Assembly: GCF_028863665.1 (NCBI RefSeq)
Contig: NZ_JARBFX010000002.1
Coordinates: 1-64,000 of the forward strand
Direction: 5' to 3'
From: Aquabacter sediminis
GTDB lineage: Bacteria; Pseudomonadota; Alphaproteobacteria; Rhizobiales; Xanthobacteraceae
Length of the DNA: 64,000 nt
Below, piece by piece: positions 27,871 to 37,285 of the stretch (its first letter is position 1; the number at the start of each line of letters is the position of its first letter). A model generated the notes under the pieces. It was given only the letters and a program-made list of their open reading frames with translations. It did no database searches and was not told the origin of the DNA. Position numbers and translations under genes: made by a program.

Positions 27871-28614
27871 CTAAGGGAAAAACGGTTCCGGCAATTGCTC
27901 GAAGGCGGGGCGGGCGAACAGGTAGCCCTGCATGCGCGTAATGCCGAGCGCCAGCACGGTGCGCATCTCGTTTTCGGTCTCGATCCCCTCGGCGACCGGC
28001 ACCATGGCGAGGGCGTCGCACATATGGACGATCCCCGCCACGATGGCCCGGCGCGTGGCGTCCTTGTCGATTCCCCGTGTCAGGTGCAGGTCCAGCTTCA
28101 GGATGTGGGGCTGGAACTCGGTCAGGAGGTTCAAGCCCGAATAGCCGCCGCCGAAATCATCAATGGCGGTGCGCAGGCCGAACCTCTGATACTCGGTCAT
28201 GATGCGGCTGATCTGGCCGATGTCGGTCGCCTTCTCATGCTCGGTCACCTCGAAGATGATCTGGCTGAGCGGAAGCCCCAATTCGCGCGCCGTTTCCACC
28301 GTGACCCGCAGGCAATTGGCCGGCTCATAGACAGCCTGCGGCATGAAGTTGATGGACACGCCATGCTGCGCACGGGCGGGAAGGCCGAGACGGACGGCAA
28401 GCTGCAACGCCTTCACCCGGCACGCCTGATCGAACCGGTACCGGTTTTCCGCTGTCACCTGTGCCAGAACCGTCGGCGCGGGCTCGCCGCCCGGGCCACG
28501 CACCAGGGCCTCAAAGGCGAAAATGTTGCCGTCCCTCAGGTCCACGATGGGCTGAAAGGCCATTGAGAAGGGAAAAGGCGCGTCACTTCCACCTCGGCAC
28601 CCGACGCACCCCAT
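27871..28614 (-). CDS. EAL-domain cyclic-di-GMP phosphodiesterase
   Basis: A 247-residue stand-alone EAL domain. Catalytic and binding motifs are intact: AFEALVRG (Glu35), SINFMPQAVY, FEVTEHE, AIDDFGGGYSG, LKLD, PVAEGIET and MQGYLFARP, so it should hydrolyse c-di-GMP. The N-terminus carries MGCVGC, a CxxC pair just before the domain that could bind metal or respond to redox state (inference). The ATG at 28614 was preferred; an upstream ATG at 28698 would add 28 basic residues. It converges on manC with only three bases between stops. Close to polysaccharide genes, it may control matrix production. Confidence 0.88.
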   Translation of the reverse strand: MGCVGCRGGSDAPFPFSMAFQPIVDLRDGNIFAFEALVRGPGGEPAPTVLAQVTAENRYRFDQACRVKALQLAVRLGLPARAQHGVSINFMPQAVYEPANCLRVTVETARELGLPLSQIIFEVTEHEKATDIGQISRIMTEYQRFGLRTAIDDFGGGYSGLNLLTEFQPHILKLDLHLTRGIDKDATRRAIVAGIVHMCDALAMVPVAEGIETENEMRTVLALGITRMQGYLFARPAFEQLPEPFFP

Positions 28615-29091
28615 TTTCTTTCTCTTCGTAACATTATGAGCTGTCACGCGATAAACGACAGGAACGTCCAATTGGTTCAAGGTGATTCGCATTCGCAACG
28701 GCTGCGCGGCGCTTGAGACAACTCAAGCGCACTTGAAACATGACGTAAGACACCTTCGACCCTGCTCTCCCCCCTGGCGCCGTACGCGCGACCAGCCCAC
28801 GTAAGGCATGGCATCCTCCGGCAGCCGCCTGTCGCATCGTGAACGCATGGCAAAGACTTTGGTCTAAGGCGCCGCGCCGGTCACAGGCGGCCTGGCACCT
28901 GCCGCGCGACAGGCGAAGACGCTTGTCATTTATCATCATACCCATATATGCGGAGGCACGCGGCCGTTGGATTTGCTTTTGCACTGCAACAGAATGACGC
29001 CATCTGGCCTCGGTGCAATTGACCTGACAGGCCTCAAAGGCTAACGTCCGCGCGCTTTTTCAGAGGTCAGTTGGGGGCTTTTGCTGCGCAC
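28615..29091. other. Divergent intergenic region between the EAL gene and rfbC
   Basis: About 480 bases without a supportable gene. The part around 28920-28950 is AT-rich. On the plus strand TTGTCA (28923-28928) and TATATG (28945-28950), spaced by 16 bases, form a plausible sigma70 promoter for the rfb operon about 140 bases upstream of rfbC. Confidence 0.4.
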
Positions 29092-29649
29092 ATGACGGTA
29101 TTTACGCGCCTGGACATTCCCGAGGTGATCCTCGTCACGCCACCCCGCTTCAACGATCCGCGGGGATATTTCAGCGAGACCTACGTCAAGGCGCGCTATG
29201 CCGCCAACGGCATTGACTGCGAATTCATCCAGGACAACGAGTCCCTCTCCGAGCCCATCGGCACCATCCGCGGCCTGCACTTCCAGGTGCCGCCCCATGC
29301 CCAGGCCAAGCTCGTGCGCGTGGTGCAGGGCGAGGTGTTCGACGTGGCGGTGGACATCCGCAAGGGCTCGCCCACCTATGGCAAGTGGGCCGGCGCCAAG
29401 CTGACCGCCGAAGGGCGCGAGCAGCTCTTCGTGCCCCGCGGCTTCGCCCACGCCTTCTGCACCTTGGTGCCCAACACCAAGGTTCTCTACAAGGTGGACG
29501 GCTCCTATTCCAAGGAATGCGAGGGCGGCATCGTGTGGGACGATCCCGATCTCGCCATCACCTGGCCGGTGGCGGAGGCCATCTTGTCCGACAAGGACCG
29601 GGTGCTGCCGCGCCTGAAGGATTTCGACAGCCCATTCGTCTACGCGTGA
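29092..29649 (+). CDS. rfbC: dTDP-4-dehydrorhamnose 3,5-epimerase
   Basis: A 185-residue cupin epimerase, third step of dTDP-L-rhamnose synthesis. [10 protein letters not shown], the [21 protein letters not shown] segment with the catalytic His, [10 protein letters not shown] and YKVDGSYS are all family hallmarks. The ATG at 29092 gives the normal length; an upstream TTG would add seven residues. First gene of the rfbCBDA operon. Confidence 0.95.
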   Translation: MTVFTRLDIPEVILVTPPRFNDPRGYFSETYVKARYAANGIDCEFIQDNESLSEPIGTIRGLHFQVPPHAQAKLVRVVQGEVFDVAVDIRKGSPTYGKWAGAKLTAEGREQLFVPRGFAHAFCTLVPNTKVLYKVDGSYSKECEGGIVWDDPDLAITWPVAEAILSDKDRVLPRLKDFDSPFVYA

Positions 29650-29669
29650 CAGGAAGAAACGGGGCACAC

Positions 29670-30725
29670 ATGGCACAACGCATCCTCGTCACCGGCGGCG
29701 CGGGCTTCATCGGCTCGGCTGTCGTCCGCCACCTCATCGGCCTCGGCGCCCATGTCCTGAACTTCGACAAGCTGACCTATGCCGGGAACCTGGCCTCCCT
29801 CGGCCCGGTGCAGGACAATCCCCGCTACAGCTTCGTGCGCGGCGACATCTGCGACGCCGATGCGGTGCGCACGGCGATCGACGGCTTCAAGCCCGATCTC
29901 ATCATGCATCTGGCGGCCGAGTCCCACGTAGACCGGTCCATCGACGGGCCGGCGGCCTTCATCGAGACCAACATCGTTGGCACCTACACCATGCTGCAGG
30001 AAGCCCTGCGCTATTGGCGCGGGCTGACCGCCGAAGAGCAGGCGGCCTTCCGCTTTCACCACATCTCCACCGACGAAGTATTCGGCACGCTGGGCGCCGA
30101 GGGCCTGTTCCGCGAGGATACGCCCTATCAGCCCAACTCGCCCTATTCGGCCTCCAAGGCGGGCTCGGACCATCTGGTGCGGGCATGGCACCACACCTAT
30201 GGCCTGCCCACCGTGATGTCGAACTGCTCGAACAATTACGGCCCGTACCATTTCCCCGAGAAGCTGATCCCGCTGGTGATCCTCAACGCCCTGGAAGGCG
30301 CGCCGCTGCCCGTCTATGGCACGGGTGAGAATGTGCGCGACTGGCTGTTTGTGGAGGATCATGCGGAGGCGCTCTATCTCATCGCCACCACCGGGCGGCT
30401 GGGCGAGAGCTACAATGTGGGCGGGGCCAGCGAGCGGCGGAACATCGACGTGGTGCGCACCATCTGCACCATCCTCGACGACATCCGCCCCGATGCCAAG
30501 ATCGGCCCGCGCGAGGGCCTGATCCGTTTCGTGACCGACCGGCCCGGCCACGATGCCCGCTATGCCATCGATTTCACCAAGCTCAACACGGAGCTCGGCT
30601 GGAGCCCGCGCGAGACCTTCGAGACGGGCCTGCGCAAGACCATCGAGTGGTACCTGGCCAACGAGGCCTGGTGGGCACCGTTGCGCACCAATTATGGCGG
30701 CCAGCGCCTGGGGCTTGCCTCCTGA
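29670..30725 (+). CDS. rfbB: dTDP-glucose 4,6-dehydratase
   Basis: A 351-residue short-chain dehydrogenase/reductase-fold dehydratase. TGGAGFIGS binds [15 protein letters not shown] carries the Thr-Asp-Glu catalytic residues, and [11 protein letters not shown] has the Tyr-x3-Lys pair. [15 protein letters not shown] is a substrate-binding hallmark. AGGAAG precedes the ATG. It starts 20 bases after rfbC, and its stop overlaps rfbD as TGATG. Confidence 0.97.
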   Translation: MAQRILVTGGAGFIGSAVVRHLIGLGAHVLNFDKLTYAGNLASLGPVQDNPRYSFVRGDICDADAVRTAIDGFKPDLIMHLAAESHVDRSIDGPAAFIETNIVGTYTMLQEALRYWRGLTAEEQAAFRFHHISTDEVFGTLGAEGLFREDTPYQPNSPYSASKAGSDHLVRAWHHTYGLPTVMSNCSNNYGPYHFPEKLIPLVILNALEGAPLPVYGTGENVRDWLFVEDHAEALYLIATTGRLGESYNVGGASERRNIDVVRTICTILDDIRPDAKIGPREGLIRFVTDRPGHDARYAIDFTKLNTELGWSPRETFETGLRKTIEWYLANEAWWAPLRTNYGGQRLGLAS

Positions 30726-31618
30726 TGCGTGTCCTCCTCTTTGGCGCCAACGGCCAGGTGGGCCGGGAAACCCAGGCGCTTGCCTCTGAACGCGACATTG
30801 CCCTGGTCGCTCTCGACCGGGCCGCCGTGGACATTGCGGACCCCGCGGCGGTGGCGCGAGCCCTTGAGGCCAACCGGCCCGACGTGGTGATCAATGCCGC
30901 CGCCTACACGGCCGTGGACAAGGCCGAAAGCGAGCCGGAGCTGGCCACCCGCGCCAATGCCATGGCCCCCGGCCTGATCGCGGAGCGCTGCGCGCGCTAC
31001 CGCATCCCGATGATCCACATCTCCACCGACTATGTGTTCGATGGCACCAAGGTGGGCGCCTATGTGGAGAGCGATCCCATCAAGCCGCTGGGCGTCTATG
31101 GGCGCACCAAGGCGGCGGGAGAGGCGGCGGTTCGCGCCGCCACCGAGCGCCACCTGATCCTGCGGACCTCCTGGGTCTATGGCATCCATGGCGCCAACTT
31201 CCTGAAGACCATGTTGCGCCTCGCGGGGGACCGCGACCGGCTGACCATCGTCGCCGACCAGAAGGGCTGCCCCACCGCAACCCGCGACATCGCCGAGGGA
31301 CTGATGGCCGCGGCAGAGGCGGCCGCCGGCGGCACCGCCCGCTGGGGCACCTATAATCTGGCCGGCACCGGTGCCACCACGTGGCACGGCTTTGCGAGCG
31401 AGATTGTCCGCGAGGCGGCGCGCTACACCGGCCGCAATCCGGAAGTGGCGCCCATCACCACCGCCGACTATCCCACCCCGGCCCAGCGGCCGGCCAATTC
31501 CGAACTCGATTCCAACCTGTTTGAGCGGACCTTCGGATTCCGCGCGGCTCCGTGGGAAACCCGGGTCGCCGAAGTTGTCGACCGCCTGCTCGCCCCAGCA
31601 CCAACGGAGGCACCGTGA
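30725..31618 (+). CDS. rfbD: dTDP-4-dehydrorhamnose reductase
   Basis: A 297-residue reductase that completes dTDP-L-rhamnose. [10 protein letters not shown] binds [18 protein letters not shown] and ISTDYVFDG are typical, and YGRTKAAGE carries the Tyr-x3-Lys pair. The ATG at 30725 overlaps the rfbB stop. The stop overlaps the rfbA start as GTGA. Confidence 0.96.
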   Translation: MRVLLFGANGQVGRETQALASERDIALVALDRAAVDIADPAAVARALEANRPDVVINAAAYTAVDKAESEPELATRANAMAPGLIAERCARYRIPMIHISTDYVFDGTKVGAYVESDPIKPLGVYGRTKAAGEAAVRAATERHLILRTSWVYGIHGANFLKTMLRLAGDRDRLTIVADQKGCPTATRDIAEGLMAAAEAAAGGTARWGTYNLAGTGATTWHGFASEIVREAARYTGRNPEVAPITTADYPTPAQRPANSELDSNLFERTFGFRAAPWETRVAEVVDRLLAPAPTEAP

Positions 31619-32487
31619 AGGGCATTATCCTCGCAGGCGGGTCGGGCACCCGTCTCCATCCCATCACCCTTGTCGTGTCGAAGCAGCTTCTGCCCGTCTA
31701 TGACAAACCGATGATCTACTATCCCCTCGCCACGCTGATGATGGCGGGCATCCGGGACATCCTGATCATCACCACCCCCCATGACAATGCCCTGTTCCAG
31801 AGTCTGCTGAAGGACGGCAGTCAGTTCGGCATTTCCATCAGCTATGCGATCCAGGAGACGCCCCGTGGTCTCGCCGACGCCTTCATCGTCGGCCGCGACT
31901 TCATCGGCGACGACCGGGTGGCGCTGGTTCTGGGCGACAACCTCTTCTTCGGGCACGGCCTGCCGGAACTGCTGGAGGAGGCCGCCAGTCGCGAGGCGGG
32001 TGCCACGGTGTTTGGATACCCCGTGAACGACCCCGAGCGCTACGGTGTCGCCGAAGTGGACGGCCAAGGGAACGTGCTTTCCCTGGAGGAGAAGCCGATC
32101 AAGCCCAAGTCAAATCTGGCCGTGACCGGGCTTTATTTCTACGACAATCGCGTGGTGGAGATCGCCGCTAACCTGCAGCCTTCCCCGCGTGGCGAGATCG
32201 AGATCACCGACGTGAACCAGGCCTATCTGGAGCGCGGCGAGTTGAAGGTGAGCATGATGGGCCGTGGCTTCGCCTGGCTGGACACCGGCACGCCGGATAG
32301 CCTGGTGGAAGCCGGCCAGTTCGTACAGATCCTTGAAAAGCGCCAGGGTCTGAAGATCTCTGCGCCCGAGGAGATCGCCTTCCGCTCCGGCTATATCGAC
32401 GCCGCCAAACTGCGCGAGATCGCCCGCGCGCAGATCAAGTCCAGCTACGGCAAGTATTTGATGAACCTGGCTGACGGCGGCCTGTGA
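31615..32487 (+). CDS. rfbA: Glucose-1-phosphate thymidylyltransferase
   Basis: A 290-residue nucleotidyltransferase making dTDP-glucose, the first step of the rhamnose pathway. [13 protein letters not shown] is the signature loop, followed by [16 protein letters not shown] and [11 protein letters not shown]. The GTG at 31615 overlaps the rfbD stop as GTGA and has GGAGG four bases upstream, which fixes the start. Last gene of rfbCBDA. Confidence 0.97.
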   Translation: MKGIILAGGSGTRLHPITLVVSKQLLPVYDKPMIYYPLATLMMAGIRDILIITTPHDNALFQSLLKDGSQFGISISYAIQETPRGLADAFIVGRDFIGDDRVALVLGDNLFFGHGLPELLEEAASREAGATVFGYPVNDPERYGVAEVDGQGNVLSLEEKPIKPKSNLAVTGLYFYDNRVVEIAANLQPSPRGEIEITDVNQAYLERGELKVSMMGRGFAWLDTGTPDSLVEAGQFVQILEKRQGLKISAPEEIAFRSGYIDAAKLREIARAQIKSSYGKYLMNLADGGL

Positions 32488-32530
32488 TCTGAGTCAAGGC
32501 GGAGCACGCGCGCCGCAGCCAAAACGGAAT

Positions 32531-32559
32531 GAGGGAGGCGCAGTGACCGGGCCTCCCTC
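32531..32559 (+). terminator. Hairpin terminator-like structure after rfbA
   Basis: GAGGGAGGC (32531-32539) and GCCTCCCTC (32551-32559) form a perfect 9-bp stem with an 11-base loop, 44 bases after the rfbA stop. The T-run is weak, so termination may be partial. Confidence 0.55.
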
Positions 32560-32696
32560 TGTTACCCGGGGCGCGGCGAGAGACAGAATGTGTGCTTCCC
32601 TTCTGTCGGCTGCGCGTCTATGGTGGTTTTAACTAAACTACATTCGGATTTCGGAGTTTGCGTTTCCGCAGCCCGGATGCGAAACGATGATTGGCC

Positions 32697-33470
32697 ATGA
32701 GCAATCTCAACGAAGAAACCGTCAAGAGCGTCCATCATTGGACGGATCGGCTCTTCAGCTTCACCACCTCGCGCGATCCTGGCTTCCGGTTCTTGAACGG
32801 CCAGTTCGTGATGATCGGCCTGATGGTCGACAATAAGCCCCTTCTGCGGGCCTATTCCATGGCAAGTGCCAATTACGAGGAGGACCTGCAGTTCTTCTCC
32901 ATCAAAGTGCAGAATGGGCCACTGACCTCACGCCTGCAGCACTTGAAGGTGGGTGACAAGATCCTTGTGGGCCGCAAGGCCACGGGCACGCTCATCCAGG
33001 ATAATCTTCTTCCCGGAAAACGACTTTATCTCTTGTCCACGGGAACCGGCCTTGCTCCGTTCCTCTCCGTGATCAAGGATCCCGACGCCTATGAGCGCTA
33101 CGAAAAGGTGATCCTGGTCCACGGCACGCGCACGGTGGGCGAGCTTGCCTATGATGAATATCTGACGCAGACCCTGCCCTCCGACGAATATATCGGCGAG
33201 GAAGTCAAGGCAAAGCTCACCTATTATCCGACGGTGACGCGGGAGCCGTTCCGCAACCAGGGCCGCATCACCGCCCTTATCAATTCGGGAAAGCTGTTCT
33301 CCGACATCGGCGTCCCGGATCTTTCGCCGGAGCATGATCGCCTCATGCTGTGCGGAAGTCCGCAGATGCTGAAGGACATGGTGGAGTTGCTCGAATCCCG
33401 CGGCTTCAAGGAAGGCAGCCAGTCCGAGGCCGGACACTATGTCATCGAGAAAGCGTTCGTGGAGCGCTGA
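32697..33470 (+). CDS. fpr: Ferredoxin/flavodoxin-NADP+ reductase
   Basis: A 257-residue FAD-dependent Fpr-type reductase moving electrons between NADPH and ferredoxin or flavodoxin. RAYSMAS is the FAD-binding RxYS motif. LLSTGTGLAPFLSVI binds NADP, and the protein ends with VEKAFVER-type residues (IEKAFVER) characteristic of bacterial subclass I FNRs. The ATG at 32697 was chosen over a TTG two codons earlier. It stands alone between rfbA and the PepSY fusion gene. A flavodoxin that could be its partner is encoded at 48.8 kb. Confidence 0.95.
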   Translation: MSNLNEETVKSVHHWTDRLFSFTTSRDPGFRFLNGQFVMIGLMVDNKPLLRAYSMASANYEEDLQFFSIKVQNGPLTSRLQHLKVGDKILVGRKATGTLIQDNLLPGKRLYLLSTGTGLAPFLSVIKDPDAYERYEKVILVHGTRTVGELAYDEYLTQTLPSDEYIGEEVKAKLTYYPTVTREPFRNQGRITALINSGKLFSDIGVPDLSPEHDRLMLCGSPQMLKDMVELLESRGFKEGSQSEAGHYVIEKAFVER

Positions 33471-33513
33471 AGCTTCCTTCGCGCTTGCACTTCTGGACTG
33501 ACCCGTGAATGGA

Positions 33514-33539
33514 AGCCGCCCCCCCCCCCCGGGGCGGCT
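33514..33539 (+). terminator. fpr terminator with a 12-C homopolymer in its arm and loop
   Basis: AGCCGCCCC (33514-33522) pairs with GGGGCGGCT (33531-33539), followed by CTTCCTTTCC. The left arm and loop include an uninterrupted run of 12 C residues (33519-33530), a likely site of length variation or sequencing error. Confidence 0.65.
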
Positions 33540-33823
33540 CTTCCTTTCCTGCGGACATACCCTCGCCCACGGCCGCCCGACGCTGAGGCAGGTGATTGGA
33601 ATTGCACTAATTCCATTGCATTCTCGCACCATTGCGGTGCGTCATCTGCCTTGTTATGGGCTGAGCTTTCCTATGTGTGGGGCGGGCTCAATGGTGCCCG
33701 GCATAGCCAGATGGATGAGCCAGTTTTTTTGCTTCATTTTTACTTTCCAGTGGCGCTGTCCCAATCTCGCGCTCCTCGGCTTTCACTGCCCGCCCTCCAC
33801 ACTCTCCCTTCGGGAGGCGCGCC
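33540..33823. other. Leader region of the PepSY fusion gene with an inverted repeat
   Basis: About 280 bases without a supportable gene, AT-richer than average. TGGAATT (33597-33603), spacer GCACT and AATTCCA (33609-33615) form a perfect 7-5-7 inverted repeat, a candidate operator about 210 bases upstream of the reductase. CGGGAGG lies close to the ATG at 33824. Confidence 0.45.
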
Positions 33824-36532
33824 ATGCTGAAAGCCCTTTGGTTTCAGACCCATTGGCTACTGGGGATCACGGCCGGCATCGTCCTCGCCATCGTGGGCGT
33901 CACAGGGGGCCTGCTGTCCTTCGAGGGCGAAATCCTGCGCGCCCTCAATCCCGGCGTCATGACCGTGGACGCGCGGCCCGGCGGTCCTTTGCCGCCGGCT
34001 GCCCTGCTGGACAAGATCCGGGCGGACGCCCCGGACCGCACCATCACCGCCCTGACCGTCTATGCGGACCCTGAAAGCGCTGCCCGCGTCACGTTCGCCC
34101 CCCTGCCAGGGGGCACAGGCGGCCCGCGCGGCGAGATGCGATACGTGAACCCTTATGATGGCCGTCTTCTGGGAGCCGTCGCGGGGCAGGACACCTTCCG
34201 CTTCATTATGCAGATCCACCGCTGGCTGGCCGCTGGCGATGTGGGAAAGCATATTGTCGGCGCGTCCACCATCGCCCTCATCGTGCTCAGCCTGTCCGGT
34301 CTTTACCTGCGCTGGCCCCGCCGCCCGTTGCAGTGGCGGTCCTGGTTTCACCTGAACCTCAACCGAAGTGGTCGCAGCCTTCTGTGGGAGTTGCATTCGG
34401 TCATTGGGACCTGGGTCCTGCCCTTCTATCTCCTGGCCTCCCTCACCGGTCTCTACTGGTCCTACGACTGGTATCGAAACGCATTGTTCGACATCACGGG
34501 AACACCCCGCCCCGCCCAGCAAGGCCCCCGCCCCGGCCCGCCTCAGGCCGCCCAGGCCCAGAGCCCAAGCCAAGGCCCAAACCAAGGCCCAAACCAAGGG
34601 CAAGGGCAGAGCCAATCCGCCACCGGTCCATCGGTCCAGGGACAAGGCGCCGGCCCCGCATCCGCCGAGCGGCAGCCTGCGCCAGACCGCCCGCGCCCGT
34701 CGGCGATGGGCCAGGCCAGCGGAAGGCCGGCCGCTGCCGCCCTGGACATTGCCCGCCTCTGGGCAGTGTTCGAGCGGGAAGCCGGGGCCTACAGCACGGC
34801 CACGCTTCGCTTGCCGCAAGGCAACCAGCCGCTGACCATCACCTATCAATTGCCCAATCCCACCCATGAGCGGGCCAACAACACGCTCGTCCTTGATGCA
34901 ACCGGGGCCGTAAGGCAGCACCGGAAGTTCGATGAACTGCCCCTCGGCCAGCATCTCATGGGCAGCATCTTCCCCCTGCACGCGGGCAGCTACTTCGGCA
35001 TGCCCGGGCTGATCCTCATGATGATCGCCAGCCTTCTCATGCCGCTTTTCGCGGTCACCGGCTGGATGCTCTATCTCGACCGTCGCAAGAAGAAGGGCCA
35101 AGCTCGGAAAGCTGCTGCGGAAGGCTCCTTCGGCACCGATGGCTCCGCCACCCCGGTGCTCGTCGCCTTTGCCAGCCAGACCGGCACCGCCGAGCGCCTG
35201 GCTTGGCAAACCGCCTCCGCTCTCAAGGCGGCGGGCACGCCGTGCCGCGTGGTTTCGCTGGGCACCCTGACGGCGGACGCCCTGGCGCGCGAGACGCGGG
35301 TGCTCTTCATCGTCTCGACCTTCGGCGAAGGCGAGGCCCCCGATTCCGCCCGTGCTTTTGCGCGCGCCTTCCCGCGCGCGACCAGCCGCCTGGATCACGT
35401 CGGCTTCGCCCTGTTGGCACTGGGTGACCACACCTATGGTCATTTCTGCGGCTTTGGTCGCGAACTGGAGGAGAGCCTCCGGCAGAAGGGGGCTCGCCCG
35501 CTGTTTGCCAGTGTCGAGATGGACGGAGAAGACACGGCCGCCCTCACCACCTGGCAGGCGCGGCTTGCCCAAACCCTGGGCGCCGATGTCCGGCAGGAGT
35601 GGAGCGCACCGGACTTCTCCTCCTGGCGGCTGGTGGAGCGCCACTGCCTGAACCCTGGCGGAATTGGCCTGCCGACCTTCCACGTGGTGCTGGAACCCAT
35701 GGCGGGCCCGCTTCCGCCTTGGGAAGCGGGCGACATCGCCCAAGTCCGTCCGCGCAATGATCCAGAGCGCGTGCGCAAGAAGCTGGCCGCGCTCTCGCTT
35801 GATCCGGCTGCGCCGGTGGCAGCGCACGGCGAGGCCACCGCGCTCGAAGGCATCGCCTTGCGCGGGGCATGGCCCGGCCAGGTTCCCGAGGGCGTCACCG
35901 CCCAAGGCTTTGCCGATCTTATCCGCCCCCTGCCGGAGCGCGATTATTCCATCGCCTCCATTCCGCAAGATGGCCGGCTCGAAATCCTGGTGCGCCAGAC
36001 GCGGGCTGCGGATGGCAGCTTCGGCGTGGGCTCGGGATGGCTCACCGCCTACGCGCCGCTGGGCAGCGAGATCGAACTGCGGATCAAGCCCAATGCGGGC
36101 TTCCATGCCCCATCAGGCGAACGCCCGCTCATCCTGATCGGAAACGGCACGGGCCTTGCCGGCTTGCGCGCCCATCTGAAGGCCCGCATCCAGGCTGGAT
36201 GCGACCGCAACTGGCTGATCTTCGGCGAGCGCAATGAAACCCATGACTTCTATTTCCGCACGGAAATCGCGGGCTGGGTGGCGTCCGGCGGCATAGCCCG
36301 CCTGGACCTTGCCTTCTCCCGCGACCAGGATACGCGCATCTATGTCCAGGATCGCCTCGCGGCAGCCGCCGACACCGTGAAGGCATGGGTGGACGACGGC
36401 GCCGCCATCTTCGTGTGCGGCAGCATCGCCGGAATGGCGGGCGCGGTGGACGAGAGGCTGCGGACCATCCTGGGAACCGACGAACTGGACCGCCTTGCCG
36501 CCGAAGGGCTCTACCGGCGGGATGTCTATTGA
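33824..36532 (+). CDS. PepSY-TM/flavodoxin/FNR fusion oxidoreductase
   Basis: A 902-residue inner-membrane reductase. The N-terminal PepSY_TM module has membrane helices near residues 10-33, 145-165, 195-220 and 385-410, with conserved His residues in IMQIHRW and LWELHSVIG. A Gln/Pro/Gly-rich low-complexity insert (about residues 228-305, with QGPNQGPNQGQGQ) interrupts the periplasmic part. A flavodoxin domain starts near residue 445 (SQTGTAERLAW, FMN loop). A sulfite-reductase-flavoprotein-like FAD/NADPH module follows, with RDYSIAS near 706 and IGNGTGLAGLRAHL. Proteins of this architecture pass electrons from NADPH to periplasmic acceptors, often ferric siderophores. That role is inferred, as no siderophore genes lie nearby. 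Confidence 0.85.
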   Translation: MLKALWFQTHWLLGITAGIVLAIVGVTGGLLSFEGEILRALNPGVMTVDARPGGPLPPAALLDKIRADAPDRTITALTVYADPESAARVTFAPLPGGTGGPRGEMRYVNPYDGRLLGAVAGQDTFRFIMQIHRWLAAGDVGKHIVGASTIALIVLSLSGLYLRWPRRPLQWRSWFHLNLNRSGRSLLWELHSVIGTWVLPFYLLASLTGLYWSYDWYRNALFDITGTPRPAQQGPRPGPPQAAQAQSPSQGPNQGPNQGQGQSQSATGPSVQGQGAGPASAERQPAPDRPRPSAMGQASGRPAAAALDIARLWAVFEREAGAYSTATLRLPQGNQPLTITYQLPNPTHERANNTLVLDATGAVRQHRKFDELPLGQHLMGSIFPLHAGSYFGMPGLILMMIASLLMPLFAVTGWMLYLDRRKKKGQARKAAAEGSFGTDGSATPVLVAFASQTGTAERLAWQTASALKAAGTPCRVVSLGTLTADALARETRVLFIVSTFGEGEAPDSARAFARAFPRATSRLDHVGFALLALGDHTYGHFCGFGRELEESLRQKGARPLFASVEMDGEDTAALTTWQARLAQTLGADVRQEWSAPDFSSWRLVERHCLNPGGIGLPTFHVVLEPMAGPLPPWEAGDIAQVRPRNDPERVRKKLAALSLDPAAPVAAHGEATALEGIALRGAWPGQVPEGVTAQGFADLIRPLPERDYSIASIPQDGRLEILVRQTRAADGSFGVGSGWLTAYAPLGSEIELRIKPNAGFHAPSGERPLILIGNGTGLAGLRAHLKARIQAGCDRNWLIFGERNETHDFYFRTEIAGWVASGGIARLDLAFSRDQDTRIYVQDRLAAAADTVKAWVDDGAAIFVCGSIAGMAGAVDERLRTILGTDELDRLAAEGLYRRDVY

Positions 36533-36577
36533 AGAAGAGGCCAAGCGCCTCTTCTTCTCCTGGCTTATTCCTATGGC

Positions 36578-37195
36578 TCAGTCGAGCACAGCCGCCTTCA
36601 GGAGGCACACCATGAAGGCGTGGGCAGGCTCCGTCCCCACATTGCGGATGGTGTGGCGACGGTCGCAGCGATAGCGCAGGGTCTCGCCGGCCTTGGCGGT
36701 CTCCGTCACGCCGCCCACCTCCACCTCCAGCGCGCCGGACACGACGCTCAGGCATTCGATGGAGCCGCGCTGGTGCGGATCGGAGTCCAGCTCGCCGCCC
36801 GGCTCCGCCTGGAAGTCGTAATATTGCAGCCACTCCACCGTCTTGATCCATCCGATGATGGTCAGACGGCAGCGGCCGTCATCCGACAGCAGGATGGGCG
36901 TATCGGCCCGGGTGAGCTTCTCCACGAACGGCGCCTCGTCGGAAGAGGCGAGCACGCGCTCCACCGACATGTCCAGGGCCTGCGACAGGCGCCAGATGGT
37001 GGCCAAGGTCGGGTTGGTCTCGTTGCGCTCGATCTGGCTGATGATGGACTTGGCAACGCCCGATTGTTCGGACAAATCGGAGAGGGAAAGGTTGTAGGCC
37101 TTTCTCAGGCGCTGGATGGTCTTTCCCAGCTGCCCGGTGATGACCTGGGCCCCCGTTTCAAGGGGGCGTTCGCCCCCCTTTTCGCGCTGCGACAT
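36578..37195 (-). CDS. XRE-family transcriptional regulator with C-terminal cupin
   Basis: A 205-residue regulator. The HTH lies at about residues 25-80 (LRKAYNLSLSDLSEQSGVAKSIISQIERNETNPTLATIWRLSQAL, shown in part). A linker and a cupin sensor domain follow (about 135-205, with HQRGSIECLSVVSGALEVEV). The ligand is unknown. Two inverted repeats just upstream suggest autoregulation. It converges on the PepSY fusion gene (stops 45 bases apart), and thiD lies upstream on the same strand. Confidence 0.88.
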   Translation of the reverse strand: MSQREKGGERPLETGAQVITGQLGKTIQRLRKAYNLSLSDLSEQSGVAKSIISQIERNETNPTLATIWRLSQALDMSVERVLASSDEAPFVEKLTRADTPILLSDDGRCRLTIIGWIKTVEWLQYYDFQAEPGGELDSDPHQRGSIECLSVVSGALEVEVGGVTETAKAGETLRYRCDRRHTIRNVGTEPAHAFMVCLLKAAVLD

Positions 37196-37210
37196 GGCGT
37201 TCCATCTTTG

Positions 37211-37237
37211 CGAACCAATGTTCGTATTAACGTACGA
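37211..37237 (-). promoter_or_regulatory. Overlapping inverted repeats upstream of the XRE-cupin regulator
   Basis: CGAAC-CAAT-GTTCG (37211-37224) is a perfect 5-4-5 inverted repeat. TCGTA-TTAACG-TACGA (37222-37237) is a perfect 5-6-5 repeat overlapping it. They begin 15 bases upstream of the regulator ATG, a place expected for an autoregulatory operator. Confidence 0.45.
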
Positions 37238-37285
37238 GCCGGCGAATGCAAGACGAATTGCCGCGGGCCGGGCCCTGATGCGGGC

